A stretch of DNA of 52,668 bases from an uncultured Clostridia bacterium (lineage in GTDB: Bacteria; Bacillota; Clostridia; Christensenellales; CAG-138). The DNA is taken from the NCBI GenBank assembly GCA_944366945.1, contig CALVWJ010000018.1:1-52668 (forward strand), read 5' to 3'. The translations under genes were made by a program, and so were the position numbers. Positions 26,964 through 35,731 of this stretch are shown piece after piece. Each line of letters opens with the position of its first letter. Position 1 is the stretch's first letter. The notes below the pieces were generated by a model. That model ran no database searches and was not told the DNA's origin. It worked only from the letters and a program-made list of their open reading frames with translations.

Positions 26964-28826
26964 ATGATTCAAAAGGCAGCCATAGGCATTGCGGCGATAG
27001 CGTTTGCTTTCAAGATCAGCTATCGCGCTTCAAAATCGCTTTTTATCAAACGTTTGATGATTATGCTTGCGGAGTCACTGATCCCGATTGGTATAACCGT
27101 GCTTTTTGCAAGGATGATCGATGCCGTATATCTTGGAATCCAACAGAAAGATAGCAGCATTCTGTTTGCAAATACGCTGCATGCGAGTTCGCCGTTTGCA
27201 ACTGCCATTGTATATTTGATCTGCTATATCTTGCTGCAGATTGCTTCGATTGCGCTGGGCCGAATCAAGTACAATGCCATACTGAAAATCAAGGCTGAGG
27301 TGAATCGGTATATCAACGGTGAAATCAGCGATAAAATGATGCATGAGGAGCTCGAAGCATTCGACAGACCGGACACGTATGATACGTTGAGCCTAATCTT
27401 AAGCGGCCGGCAAAGCATTGAAAAAAGCACATGGCAATGCTTTTCCATGTTGCAGGGGCTTATTACGGTCATCACGTCCGCTGTGCTGCTCTCAGCCTTA
27501 AGCCCGCTTATGAGCCTGTTCGTAATTGGAACATGTATTCCGTATTTTCTGAATCAATTGCGCTTTACGCGCGATCAGTACAACTTCGCGGTTGCAAACG
27601 CAAAACCCATACGCAGGGCAAACTATATTCAAAACGTGCTTACAGCAAAAGAACATGCGCAGGATGTCCGGCAGTACCAATCGTTTTCCGAGACGCTGCT
27701 GCAGCAGTTCCGCAGCATCAAGCAAGCGTTGTTCGATGAGAAAAAGTCAGCCCTAAAGCGGAACCATTTGCGCAACCTCGTGTTATCCAACGTTTATCTG
27801 ACGTCTGTCATCGCAGCGTTTGTTTTAAGCATTCGGGCAGTCGTGCGGGGTTTTGCTGAGATTGGCGGGGTATTCTATTATACGTCTTTGTGCGAAACGA
27901 TCGCCGCGCATGTAAAAAGCGTTTTTCAAGAATATTCCGAGATCAGCCAAAGCATCGAAGTGATCGAGCGCTATCGGGCGTTTATGAATACGAAAATTGC
28001 AAATCCGGAACCGGATGGCACGCGGGATTTGCCGGGTGCGTTCACGGTGGAATTTGTTGATGTGGGTTTTCGGTATCCGAATTGCAGCGAATGGATTTTG
28101 CGCAAGTTCAATCTGCGTTTCAGCAGCCGGGATAAAATCGCATTGGTGGGTTTAAACGGCTGCGGAAAAAGCACGCTCATAAAGCTGTTATTGCGGTTAT
28201 ATCCTGTGCAGGAAGGGCAAATCCTGCTCGATAGGATCCCAATCGGCGCATACAGGCGGCAAAGCCTCAATAAGGCATTTGGCGTAATGTTCCAGGATTA
28301 TAACCTATATCATATGAGCATTTCCGAAAACATAACGTTGGAAGATAGCACTGCACAGGACGCTGACCGGCTGGATGCGGCATGCGCTTTTTCGGGAATT
28401 CGGGAGCTGATCGCATCTTTCCCCAATGGGTATGCCCAACAGGTATCAAAAGAATTTGATTCGGATGGCGCAGAGCTTTCCAAAGGGCAGCAACAGCGCA
28501 TTGCGCTCTCGCGCGCCTGTTACGCTGGCGGCAGCATGCTGATCTTTGATGAACCTTCTGCATCCATCGATATAGAAACGGAAAAAAAGCTATTCTGCAT
28601 GATCGCGCAGCTCTGTGTTGATAAAGGATTGATCCTTGTATCGCACCGGCTGTCAAACATCTTGATCGCAGACCGGATCGTTTATATTGAAAACGGCATT
28701 GTGAGCGAAATGGGAAGCCACAAAGAACTCATGGCGCTGGGCGGGAAATACGCTGAGCTTTATCGTATACAGTTTGAACTATATGAAACGGACGGCGATA
28801 CAATCCCGGAAGGCAATCAAGCGTGA
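26964..28826 (+). CDS. ABC exporter half-transporter, second of a pair
   Basis: A 620-residue permease-ATPase fusion. Membrane helices fill the first 330 residues. The ATPase has Walker A GLNGCGKST, Walker B MLIFDEPSASID and VSHRLS, but its signature is LSKGQQQR, with lysine in place of the first glycine of LSGGQ. In a heterodimer with the preceding protein this would make the two ATP sites unequal, as is common in heterodimeric exporters. GGAG precedes the ATG. It is cotranscribed with the upstream half; the LysR gene faces it. Confidence 0.88.
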   Translation: MIQKAAIGIAAIAFAFKISYRASKSLFIKRLMIMLAESLIPIGITVLFARMIDAVYLGIQQKDSSILFANTLHASSPFATAIVYLICYILLQIASIALGRIKYNAILKIKAEVNRYINGEISDKMMHEELEAFDRPDTYDTLSLILSGRQSIEKSTWQCFSMLQGLITVITSAVLLSALSPLMSLFVIGTCIPYFLNQLRFTRDQYNFAVANAKPIRRANYIQNVLTAKEHAQDVRQYQSFSETLLQQFRSIKQALFDEKKSALKRNHLRNLVLSNVYLTSVIAAFVLSIRAVVRGFAEIGGVFYYTSLCETIAAHVKSVFQEYSEISQSIEVIERYRAFMNTKIANPEPDGTRDLPGAFTVEFVDVGFRYPNCSEWILRKFNLRFSSRDKIALVGLNGCGKSTLIKLLLRLYPVQEGQILLDRIPIGAYRRQSLNKAFGVMFQDYNLYHMSISENITLEDSTAQDADRLDAACAFSGIRELIASFPNGYAQQVSKEFDSDGAELSKGQQQRIALSRACYAGGSMLIFDEPSASIDIETEKKLFCMIAQLCVDKGLILVSHRLSNILIADRIVYIENGIVSEMGSHKELMALGGKYAELYRIQFELYETDGDTIPEGNQA

Positions 28827-28956
28827 AGAGGATTTCCCATCGTATTGCAACGCATTTCCAATTGAAACATGATATGGCCAAACAATGCCTTTCAAGTTGC
28901 ATTTCCGGCATCGAAACACATCTTTTCGGTTTCTCACTTCAAGGTGTTTACCCCAA

Positions 28957-29889
28957 TCATAGGGTATTTATAGCCCGGCCCTCCATTAATGTGCGCACAA
29001 GCTCAATGGTGCGCTTTGCATAAGGGGGCAGTATTTTTCCCTTTAGGTTTACTGCGCAGAATTCGATGCGGTTTTCCCTGTTCCCTGCGGAAAACAGGCG
29101 CAGAGGCCTGGAAAGCCCTACAAAGCTTTGATAACTGTTTGCACAAAAACCTACCCCCTGCCCCCGGGAAACCAGCTCCATGATCGTTTCGATCTTATCA
29201 AATGTCATAACCCGCCGGGGCGCCACATGCGTGGATTCGAGAACTTGGTCAATGAACGCGCGCAAGCTGCCACCATGGCGGCTTAGGAAAAACTGTTCAT
29301 CTTCAAATAGTTTGAGGCTCACCCAAGGGTATGAGCCGCCATTCTGCGCAGGCAGGTTTGCGGTAAGAGGATGGTCGATGCTGGTCATGAACAGCACGGA
29401 ATCCTGATAAAGCGGATGGTATTCAAACTCCGGCCTTTTGGATGGGCAGTTGCAGAAAAAAAGATCGATGCTGTTGTCTGCCAACATCCCTTCCAGCTTG
29501 GAAAGCGTTTCTTCCTCAAAGCTCAGCTCCACCCTGGGGTATTCTTCGGCAAGCTGCTCTAAAAGCGATGGAATCAGCCGGGAAGAGCGGAAATACTGAA
29601 ATCCCATGCGCAGCCTTCCCCCTGCGTTTTCGGAAATATTGGCAAGCTCTGCATCAAACTCATCCTTCAAGTTCAACATGGCCTGCGCCTTGGCAACATA
29701 AAGCTCACCAGCATATGTTAAACGAAACTGTTTGCCTATGCGGTCAAAAAGCTGCACGTTGAGCGAGCGTTCCAGATTGCTGAGAAAAAGGCTGAGATTG
29801 GGCTGTGATGTGCGAAGTATCTTCGCCGCAGCGGTAAGACTGCCGGTTTTTGCGATGGTGCAAACATATTGCTGTTCGCGTAGCGTCAT
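28957..29889 (-). CDS. LysR family transcriptional regulator
   Basis: A 310-residue regulator with the winged HTH at residues 4-60 (TGSLTAAAKILRTSQPNLSLFLSN region) and a type 2 periplasmic-binding-like effector domain from about residue 88. ATG 29889 (MTLREQQY) is used because GGAG lies nine bases before it, inside the longer frame that opens at 29904. It is transcribed away from the oligopeptide importer operon, whose first gene starts 335 bp away, so it most likely regulates that operon and binds in the shared AT-rich interval. Confidence 0.92.
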   Translation of the reverse strand: MTLREQQYVCTIAKTGSLTAAAKILRTSQPNLSLFLSNLERSLNVQLFDRIGKQFRLTYAGELYVAKAQAMLNLKDEFDAELANISENAGGRLRMGFQYFRSSRLIPSLLEQLAEEYPRVELSFEEETLSKLEGMLADNSIDLFFCNCPSKRPEFEYHPLYQDSVLFMTSIDHPLTANLPAQNGGSYPWVSLKLFEDEQFFLSRHGGSLRAFIDQVLESTHVAPRRVMTFDKIETIMELVSRGQGVGFCANSYQSFVGLSRPLRLFSAGNRENRIEFCAVNLKGKILPPYAKRTIELVRTLMEGRAINTL

Positions 29890-30159
29890 AGAATATCGCT
29901 CCATAATAACTTATAATAAAATTGATTTATAATTTAAAAACAATATATTTAATAAATTAACTATAGGTTATTTTATTGCGTTTCGTCAAGTATCTGCAAA
30001 AAAATTTATCATGTTCTGTACAATCCATGAAGCTTATACCGGGCGAATTATGCCGCTGCATAGTGAATTTCTGGAAATAAATTGCGCTGAAAATGCCTAA
30101 ATTCCTGGAATAATGACAAATTATTTAAAAAATAAATTATAAAAATTAAAAAGTTGTAC
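29890..30159. promoter_or_regulatory. AT-rich divergent control region, probable LysR operator
   Basis: About 270 bp of strongly AT-rich sequence between the LysR gene and the importer operon. It includes the dispersed arms AATAAC (29907) and GTTATT (29967), and several T-N11-A-type half sites. No single operator can be chosen by eye. Confidence 0.4.
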
Positions 30160-30188
30160 TTTACAAATTATTGTATCCATTGTATACT
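30160..30188 (+). promoter_or_regulatory. Promoter of the oligopeptide importer operon
   Basis: TTTACA (30160-30165) and TATACT (30183-30188) with a 17-bp spacer lie 37 bp upstream of the binding-protein start codon. Confidence 0.7.
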
Positions 30189-30224
30189 TGCCGCAAACTC
30201 ACAAATCTAAAAAGGAGAAACAGC

Positions 30225-31853
30225 ATGAAAAAGTATCTGGCAATGCTTCTTGTCCTCGCGATGGCGCTTTCGCTTTTCGCTGCATGCACCCCTGGTAATG
30301 CGGATCCTACCGCAGATCCAGCTGCGGATCCCACAGCAAGCCCGGAGGGAACTCCCGTTGCCAACACAGAACTGACCCCTACCGAAGATGAAACCATTTC
30401 CGATAAGGACACCATCAACATCGCTGTAGACCGTGAACCGGCAACGCTCAACCCTGGCGGCGTAATGAGCAATGTTTCCGAAATCGTGATGATGAACACG
30501 ATGGATACGCTGCTGAAATTCGATGAAAGCGCTACCCCGCAGCCGAACCTTGCAACGGAATGGGAAGCGATCGATGAGCTGACATGGCAGTTCAAGCTCC
30601 GCGAGGATGTATACTTCACCAATGGCGAGCATTTCACTGCTGAAGATGTTGTTTATTCCATCAACCGCCTGGCCAATACGACAACCGGCCCCAGCGCGCT
30701 CACGCATATTGACCTAAGCGGTGTTGTAGCGGTGGATGAATACACCGTGAACATTAAGACCACGGAACCCTATGCTTTCCTGGAGGCGCAGCTCTGCCAG
30801 GCGGTAATGTGCATTGTAAACGAAAAAGCGATTACCGAAATGGGTGAAGATGCACATGGCCGTGCGCCAGTTGGTACGGGCGCCTATATGGTTTCCAACT
30901 GGGTGGCCGGTGAAAGCATCACGCTTACCCGCAACGATAATTATTGGGGGGAAGCGCCGCATCTTGAGACCGTTGTGCTTAGGATCATGACCGAGGCCAC
31001 CTCCCGCACCATCAACCTTGAGACCGGTGATATCGATTTGAACTGCCGTCTCCAGGATACTGACATCGAGCGTGTGGAAGAAAGCGATGATATGTATGTC
31101 CTCGCAGGCCCGCAGAATACGCTGCGTTATATCTGCTTCAACACCGCTGTTGAACCGCTTGACAATGTAGATGTGCGCAAAGCCCTCTATCATGCTACCG
31201 ATACGGAGCTTATCCGTGAAACGATTTATGGCATTAAGAGCTCGGAGCCTGCCACCGGCCCTGTTCCGCCGTCCTTCCAGGGCAAGAACAACGATCTCCC
31301 GCAGTATGAATACGATCCGGAAAAGGCCAAGGAACTGCTTGCCTCAGCCGGCTATGAAAATGGTTTTGAAGTTTCCTTCATTTACCTTGCCAACACCACA
31401 AACAACATGTTCGCAGAAATGCTCCAGGCTATGTGGGAAGAAGTTGGCGTAACGCTCGTGCTTGAGCCGACCGAAAGCGGCACGCTTTCCACCATGCTCA
31501 ATTCGGGCGATTACCAGGTTGGCACGGCTGCTACGGATATGAAAATGTGCGATGCGGGCGAAGGCCTCTACTCCTTCTTCCACAGCAGCAGCCGCGGCAG
31601 CAGCACGGACCGCACCTGGCTGAATGACCCGGAAGTGGATGCCATCCTCGATGAGATCGTGACCACGCTTGATGCTGAAAAACGCAACGAGCTGGTTTAT
31701 GAGGCGCAGGCTCTCATCCACGATCTTTGCCCCATGATCTATATTTGCCACCCCTGGCGCGTTTACGGCGTGCGCTCTGATGTGCGCGGCCTCACCGTTC
31801 TCCCTTATGATATGGAGAATTACGCAAACCTCTATTTCGTCAACGAAGAATAA
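30225..31853 (+). CDS. Oligopeptide ABC transporter substrate-binding lipoprotein
   Basis: A lipid-anchored receptor of a family 5 (DppA/OppA) peptide importer. The signal peptide ends in the lipobox LFAAC, followed by an Asp-Pro-Thr-rich linker to about residue 60. The mature protein has family landmarks such as ATEWEAIDELTWQFKLRE, GTGAYMVSNW, RNDNYWG and FNTAVEPLDNVDVRKAL. AAGGAG precedes ATG 30225; the longer open frame from 30171 lies over the promoter. It is the first gene of a five-gene transporter operon. Ligand class (di- or oligopeptide, or glycan-like ligand) cannot be told. Confidence 0.93.
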   Translation: MKKYLAMLLVLAMALSLFAACTPGNADPTADPAADPTASPEGTPVANTELTPTEDETISDKDTINIAVDREPATLNPGGVMSNVSEIVMMNTMDTLLKFDESATPQPNLATEWEAIDELTWQFKLREDVYFTNGEHFTAEDVVYSINRLANTTTGPSALTHIDLSGVVAVDEYTVNIKTTEPYAFLEAQLCQAVMCIVNEKAITEMGEDAHGRAPVGTGAYMVSNWVAGESITLTRNDNYWGEAPHLETVVLRIMTEATSRTINLETGDIDLNCRLQDTDIERVEESDDMYVLAGPQNTLRYICFNTAVEPLDNVDVRKALYHATDTELIRETIYGIKSSEPATGPVPPSFQGKNNDLPQYEYDPEKAKELLASAGYENGFEVSFIYLANTTNNMFAEMLQAMWEEVGVTLVLEPTESGTLSTMLNSGDYQVGTAATDMKMCDAGEGLYSFFHSSSRGSSTDRTWLNDPEVDAILDEIVTTLDAEKRNELVYEAQALIHDLCPMIYICHPWRVYGVRSDVRGLTVLPYDMENYANLYFVNEE

Positions 31854-31876
31854 CGATCCCCATTGCAAACGGAACT

Positions 31877-31911
31877 GCAGGAACGGCGGGAACCTTCCCC
31901 GCCGTTCCTGC
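31877..31911 (+). promoter_or_regulatory. Strong intercistronic hairpin after the binding-protein gene
   Basis: A perfect 14-bp stem (31877-31890 with 31898-31911) with a 7-nt loop and no T-run. Placed between the binding protein and permease genes, it probably stabilises the upstream mRNA or partly terminates, giving excess binding protein. Confidence 0.7.
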
Positions 31912-31937
31912 GACAAATCCATTAGGAGGCAATCCCT

Positions 31938-32864
31938 ATGCTCAAATACATTGTAAGGCGCCTGCTTATGCTGATCCCCGTGCTGCTGGGCGTGATCCTC
32001 GTGGTTTTCACGCTTATGTATATCACGCCCGGCGACCCGGTTGATTCGCTTCTGGGCGATAATGCGACGCCGGAAGCCCGCGAGGCCCTGCGCGAGGAGC
32101 TCGGGCTCAACGGCGGCTACTTCCAGCGCTTCTACAATTACATCACAAGGCTTTTGCGCGGCGATATGGGCATTTGCTATGCAACGAACCTAAATGTTGC
32201 CACGCGCATAGCGCAAACCTTTCCAAATACGGTCAAGCTGGCCACTTTCGCCGTGGTATTTGCGGTGATCCTCGGGCTCTCCTTTGGCGTGATTTCGGCA
32301 ATCAAGCAGTACTCCTTTCTGGATAATCTCGTCATGAGCGTTTCCATGATCGGCGTTTCCATGCCTTCCTTCTGGTGCGGCCTGCTGCTGATGCTGCTTT
32401 TCTGTGTGCAGCTGAACTGGCTGCCTGCCTCTGGCTTTGATTCTTTCGCCTGCGTGATTTTGCCGGGCGTTTCCCTGGGCCTTAACTCTGCGGCCTCCAT
32501 CGCCCGCATGACGCGCTCGAGCATGCTCGAAGTCATCCGCCAGGATTATATCAGCACAGCGCGCGCCAAGGGGCAAAGCGAATTCCGGGTTATTATGGAT
32601 CATGCACTCAAAAATGCGCTCATCCCCGTAATCACTACGGTAGGTATGCAGTTTGGCTTGCTTCTGGGCGGTGCGGTGCTAATCGAATCCATTTTTTCCA
32701 TACCCGGTGTGGGCAAGATGATGGTGGATGCCATCAAGGCGCGCAACTACCCCATCGTGCAGGGCGGCGTGCTTGTAATCGCGCTTGCATTCTGCCTGGT
32801 CAACCTTGTTGTGGATATTCTGTACGCCTATGTTGACCCCCGCATCCGTTCCCAATACAAATAA
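31938..32864 (+). CDS. Oligopeptide ABC transporter permease, DppB/OppB type
   Basis: First membrane subunit of the importer, 308 residues with six helices. It starts with the family N-terminus MLKYIVRRLLMLIPVLLGV and carries the EAA-loop region DYISTARAKGQSEFRVIMDHALKN-like segment near residue 195 that contacts the ATPase. AGGAGG precedes the ATG. It is followed after 12 bp by the second permease gene. Confidence 0.95.
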   Translation: MLKYIVRRLLMLIPVLLGVILVVFTLMYITPGDPVDSLLGDNATPEAREALREELGLNGGYFQRFYNYITRLLRGDMGICYATNLNVATRIAQTFPNTVKLATFAVVFAVILGLSFGVISAIKQYSFLDNLVMSVSMIGVSMPSFWCGLLLMLLFCVQLNWLPASGFDSFACVILPGVSLGLNSAASIARMTRSSMLEVIRQDYISTARAKGQSEFRVIMDHALKNALIPVITTVGMQFGLLLGGAVLIESIFSIPGVGKMMVDAIKARNYPIVQGGVLVIALAFCLVNLVVDILYAYVDPRIRSQYK

Positions 32865-32876
32865 GGAGGTGCAACC

Positions 32877-33758
32877 ATGAGCGTAATTGCAAAACAAACG
32901 AAGACTGCACCGAAAAAACGCAGCAAATTCCAGGAAACCTGGCGCCGCTTCAAGAAAAACGGGCGCGCTGTGGTAGGGCTTGCCATTGTGGCCATACTGC
33001 TGCTTGCGGCGGTCCTGGCGCCAATTATCTCTCCCTATGGCCCCAACGACCAAAACCCGCGCAACCGCCTGCAAGGCCCTTCTGCTGAGCACTGGTTCGG
33101 CACGGATGAGCTTGGCCGTGATATCTTGACGCGCATCATCTATGGGGCGCGCATCTCCATGTCCGTTGGCTTGATCGCCATTTGCATCTCCCTCATCGGC
33201 GGCGTTGCGCTTGGCGCAGTAGCAGGCTATTATGGCGGCGCACTGGATAACATCATCATGCGCTGCATGGACGTGCTGCTTTCTATCCCAACGATCCTGC
33301 TTAACATCTCCATCGTGGCCGCGCTTGGCTCCGGCCTTGAAAACGTGATGATTGCAATTGGCGTTTCCAGCATACCGGGTTATTGCCGAATCGTGCGCGC
33401 TTCCATTCTTTCCCTGCGGGAGCAGGATTTCGTGGAAGCGTCCCGTGCCGCGGGCGCAAGCGATTTCTTTCTCATCACGCAGCACATCCTGCCCAACTGC
33501 CTTGCGCCTTTGATCGTGCAGGCTACACTGCGCATTGGCGCCGCAATCCTTTCTTGCGCGAGCATGAGCTTCCTCGGGCTTGGCATCGTCCCGCCTACGC
33601 CGGAATGGGGCAGCATGCTTTCCACCGGGCGCGACTTTCTGCGCGATGCGCCCCACGTATGCATTTTCCCAGGGCTTGCTATCATGGCGGCCGTATTCAG
33701 CATGAACCTTGTTGGTGATGGCCTGCGTGATGCGCTTGACCCGAAGCTGAAGGATTAA
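32877..33758 (+). CDS. Oligopeptide ABC transporter permease, DppC/OppC type
   Basis: Second membrane subunit, 293 residues. It has the DppC-type cytoplasmic N-terminus (WRRFKKNGRAVVGL), the HWFGTDELGRDILTRI motif after helix 1, and the EAA loop with EASRAAGASDFFLITQHILP. AAGGAGG precedes the ATG. It sits between the first permease and the ATPase gene. Confidence 0.95.
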   Translation: MSVIAKQTKTAPKKRSKFQETWRRFKKNGRAVVGLAIVAILLLAAVLAPIISPYGPNDQNPRNRLQGPSAEHWFGTDELGRDILTRIIYGARISMSVGLIAICISLIGGVALGAVAGYYGGALDNIIMRCMDVLLSIPTILLNISIVAALGSGLENVMIAIGVSSIPGYCRIVRASILSLREQDFVEASRAAGASDFFLITQHILPNCLAPLIVQATLRIGAAILSCASMSFLGLGIVPPTPEWGSMLSTGRDFLRDAPHVCIFPGLAIMAAVFSMNLVGDGLRDALDPKLKD

Positions 33759-33772
33759 GGAGGAGAAATGCC

Positions 33773-34759
33773 ATGAATGGCGATAAGCTTTTAGAGATCA
33801 AAAACCTTACGGTGCATTACGAATCCTTTGATGCTACAGTGCATGCGGTGGAAAATTTGAACCTTTCTCTGCGGCACGGGGAAACGCTTGGGCTCGTTGG
33901 TGAAACGGGCGCTGGCAAAACAACTACGGTCAAATCCGTAATGCGTATTTTGCCCGACCCGCCGGCCAAGATCGTATCCGGCGAGATCCTGTTCGACGGC
34001 CAGGACCTGTTAAAGCTTTCTGTGAAGGAAATGCGCAAGATCCGCGGCAAGCAGATATCCATGATTTTTCAAGACCCCATGACGAGCTTGAACCCGGTGA
34101 TGACCGTGGCGGAACAGATTGCAGAGGTCATACGCCTGCACGAGAAGTGCAGCAAAAAGGATGCGCACAAGAAAGCGTGCGATATGCTTGAACTTGTGGG
34201 GATCCGCCCGGAGCGCGGCTCCGATTATCCGCACCAGTTTTCCGGCGGCATGAAGCAGCGTGTTGTTATCGCGATGGCACTTGCATGTAACCCGCGCTTC
34301 CTTATTGCGGATGAACCCACTACTGCACTGGATGTTACCATTCAAGCGCAGGTGCTTGAGTTGATGAAACGTTTGAAAGCGCAGTATCAAACTGCAATGA
34401 TCATGATTACACATGACCTTGGCATTGTGGCGGATATCTGTGATTATGTAGCGATCATGTATGCTGGCGAGGTGGTGGAATATGGCACGCGGGAGCATAT
34501 TTTCAACCATACCGGCCATCCCTATACGCGCGGCCTGTTCGCCTGCATTCCGGATATTTTTACGGATCAGAACGAGCTGGAACCCATCAATGGCCTCACG
34601 CCGGATCCCACGCAGTTGCCGGAAGGCTGCCGCTTTCATCCGCGCTGTCCCCATGCTACGGAACGGTGTGCCAAGGAGCATCCAGAAAACATCGAGCTTG
34701 CGCCAGGCCATTTTGTAGCATGCCACCTGGCAAACAAGGGAGGGAACGAAAATGCCTAA
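33773..34759 (+). CDS. Oligopeptide ABC transporter ATPase, DppD/OppD type
   Basis: First ATPase subunit, 328 residues. Walker A is GETGAGKTT, the signature FSGGMKQR, Walker [13 protein letters not shown], and the switch histidine lies in ITHDLG. The C-terminal oligopeptide-type domain has the [14 protein letters not shown] cysteine cluster, a conserved feature of this subfamily suggested to bind a metal or Fe-S cluster. GGAGGAG precedes the ATG. The 3' end overlaps the next ATPase gene by 8 bp. Confidence 0.95.
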   Translation: MNGDKLLEIKNLTVHYESFDATVHAVENLNLSLRHGETLGLVGETGAGKTTTVKSVMRILPDPPAKIVSGEILFDGQDLLKLSVKEMRKIRGKQISMIFQDPMTSLNPVMTVAEQIAEVIRLHEKCSKKDAHKKACDMLELVGIRPERGSDYPHQFSGGMKQRVVIAMALACNPRFLIADEPTTALDVTIQAQVLELMKRLKAQYQTAMIMITHDLGIVADICDYVAIMYAGEVVEYGTREHIFNHTGHPYTRGLFACIPDIFTDQNELEPINGLTPDPTQLPEGCRFHPRCPHATERCAKEHPENIELAPGHFVACHLANKGGNENA

Positions 34760-35705
34760 CACCCTGTTGGAAGTCAAACATCTAAAGAAATACTTTAACA
34801 CCAAAGCTGGGCTTCTGCATGCGGTGGATGATGTAAGCTTTTCCATCGCCAAAGGGGAAACGCTTGGCCTTGTGGGTGAATCCGGCTGCGGAAAATCCAC
34901 GATTGGCCGCGCGATTCTGCGCCTGCATGAGCCTACCTCCGGCGAAGTCATACTGGATGGCACGGATGTAACGAAGCTGAACAAGCAGGAGCTGCGCGAA
35001 CTGCGGCGCAAAATGCAGATCGTATTCCAGGATCCTTATTCCTCCCTGGATGGCAGGAAGAGCGTATTTGAAAGCATTGGCGAACCGCTTGTGATCCAGA
35101 AAGTCTGCAAGAGCAAGGCGGAATATGAAAAGCGTGTCTACGAGCTTATGGAAACCGTTGGCCTTGCGGAACGCCTTGTCAACGCTTATCCGCACGAGTT
35201 GGATGGCGGGCGGCGCCAGCGTGTTGGCATCGCCAGGGCGCTTGCCCTCAACCCTTCCTTCCTTGTGCTGGATGAGCCCGTTTCGGCGCTGGATGTTTCC
35301 ATCCAAGCGCAGGTGCTCAACCTCATGCAGAAACTGCAGAAGGATCTTGGCCTTACTTATCTGTTTATCTCTCACAACCTAAGCGTTGTGAAGCATATTT
35401 CTGATCGTATCGCCGTGATGTACCTTGGCCGCATGGTGGAGTTTTCGGATTGCCGCGCACTGTTTAAAAATCCGCTGCACCCGTATACCAAGGCGTTGCT
35501 TTCTGCGGTGCCCATCCCGCGGCTGGATGTAAAACAGGAGCGCATCCTGCTTGAAGGCGATGTGCCAAGCCCCGTCAACCCCGCACCCGGATGCCGGTTC
35601 GCCAGCCGCTGTGCCTCCTGCATGGAGATTTGCCGCGAAAAGCAGCCGGAGCTGCAGGAGATTGAGCCCGGCCACTTTGCTGCGTGCCATCTGCTGAATG
35701 ATTAA
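34752..35705 (+). CDS. Oligopeptide ABC transporter ATPase, DppF/OppF type
   Basis: Second ATPase subunit, 317 residues. Walker A is GESGCGKST, Walker B FLVLDEPVSALD, and the switch histidine lies in ISHNLS. The signature reads LDGGRRQR instead of LSGGQRQR, a variant I recall from clostridial peptide importers and not evidence of inactivity. The C-terminal cysteine cluster CRFASRCASCMEIC is present. GGGAGGG lies inside the end of the preceding gene, so the two ATPases are translationally coupled. Confidence 0.95.
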   Translation: MPNTLLEVKHLKKYFNTKAGLLHAVDDVSFSIAKGETLGLVGESGCGKSTIGRAILRLHEPTSGEVILDGTDVTKLNKQELRELRRKMQIVFQDPYSSLDGRKSVFESIGEPLVIQKVCKSKAEYEKRVYELMETVGLAERLVNAYPHELDGGRRQRVGIARALALNPSFLVLDEPVSALDVSIQAQVLNLMQKLQKDLGLTYLFISHNLSVVKHISDRIAVMYLGRMVEFSDCRALFKNPLHPYTKALLSAVPIPRLDVKQERILLEGDVPSPVNPAPGCRFASRCASCMEICREKQPELQEIEPGHFAACHLLND

Positions 35706-35731
35706 GTGAAACTTAGGAGGCATAAGAGACC

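Noticed and set aside
32679..33656. 325-codon minus-strand ORF opposite the dppC-type permease
   Set aside because: It is a shadow of a conserved permease gene.
34752..35705. Inactive ATPase because of LDGGRRQR signature
   Set aside because: Walker A, Walker B and switch histidine are intact and this signature variant is usual in clostridial oligopeptide ATPases as I recall them.
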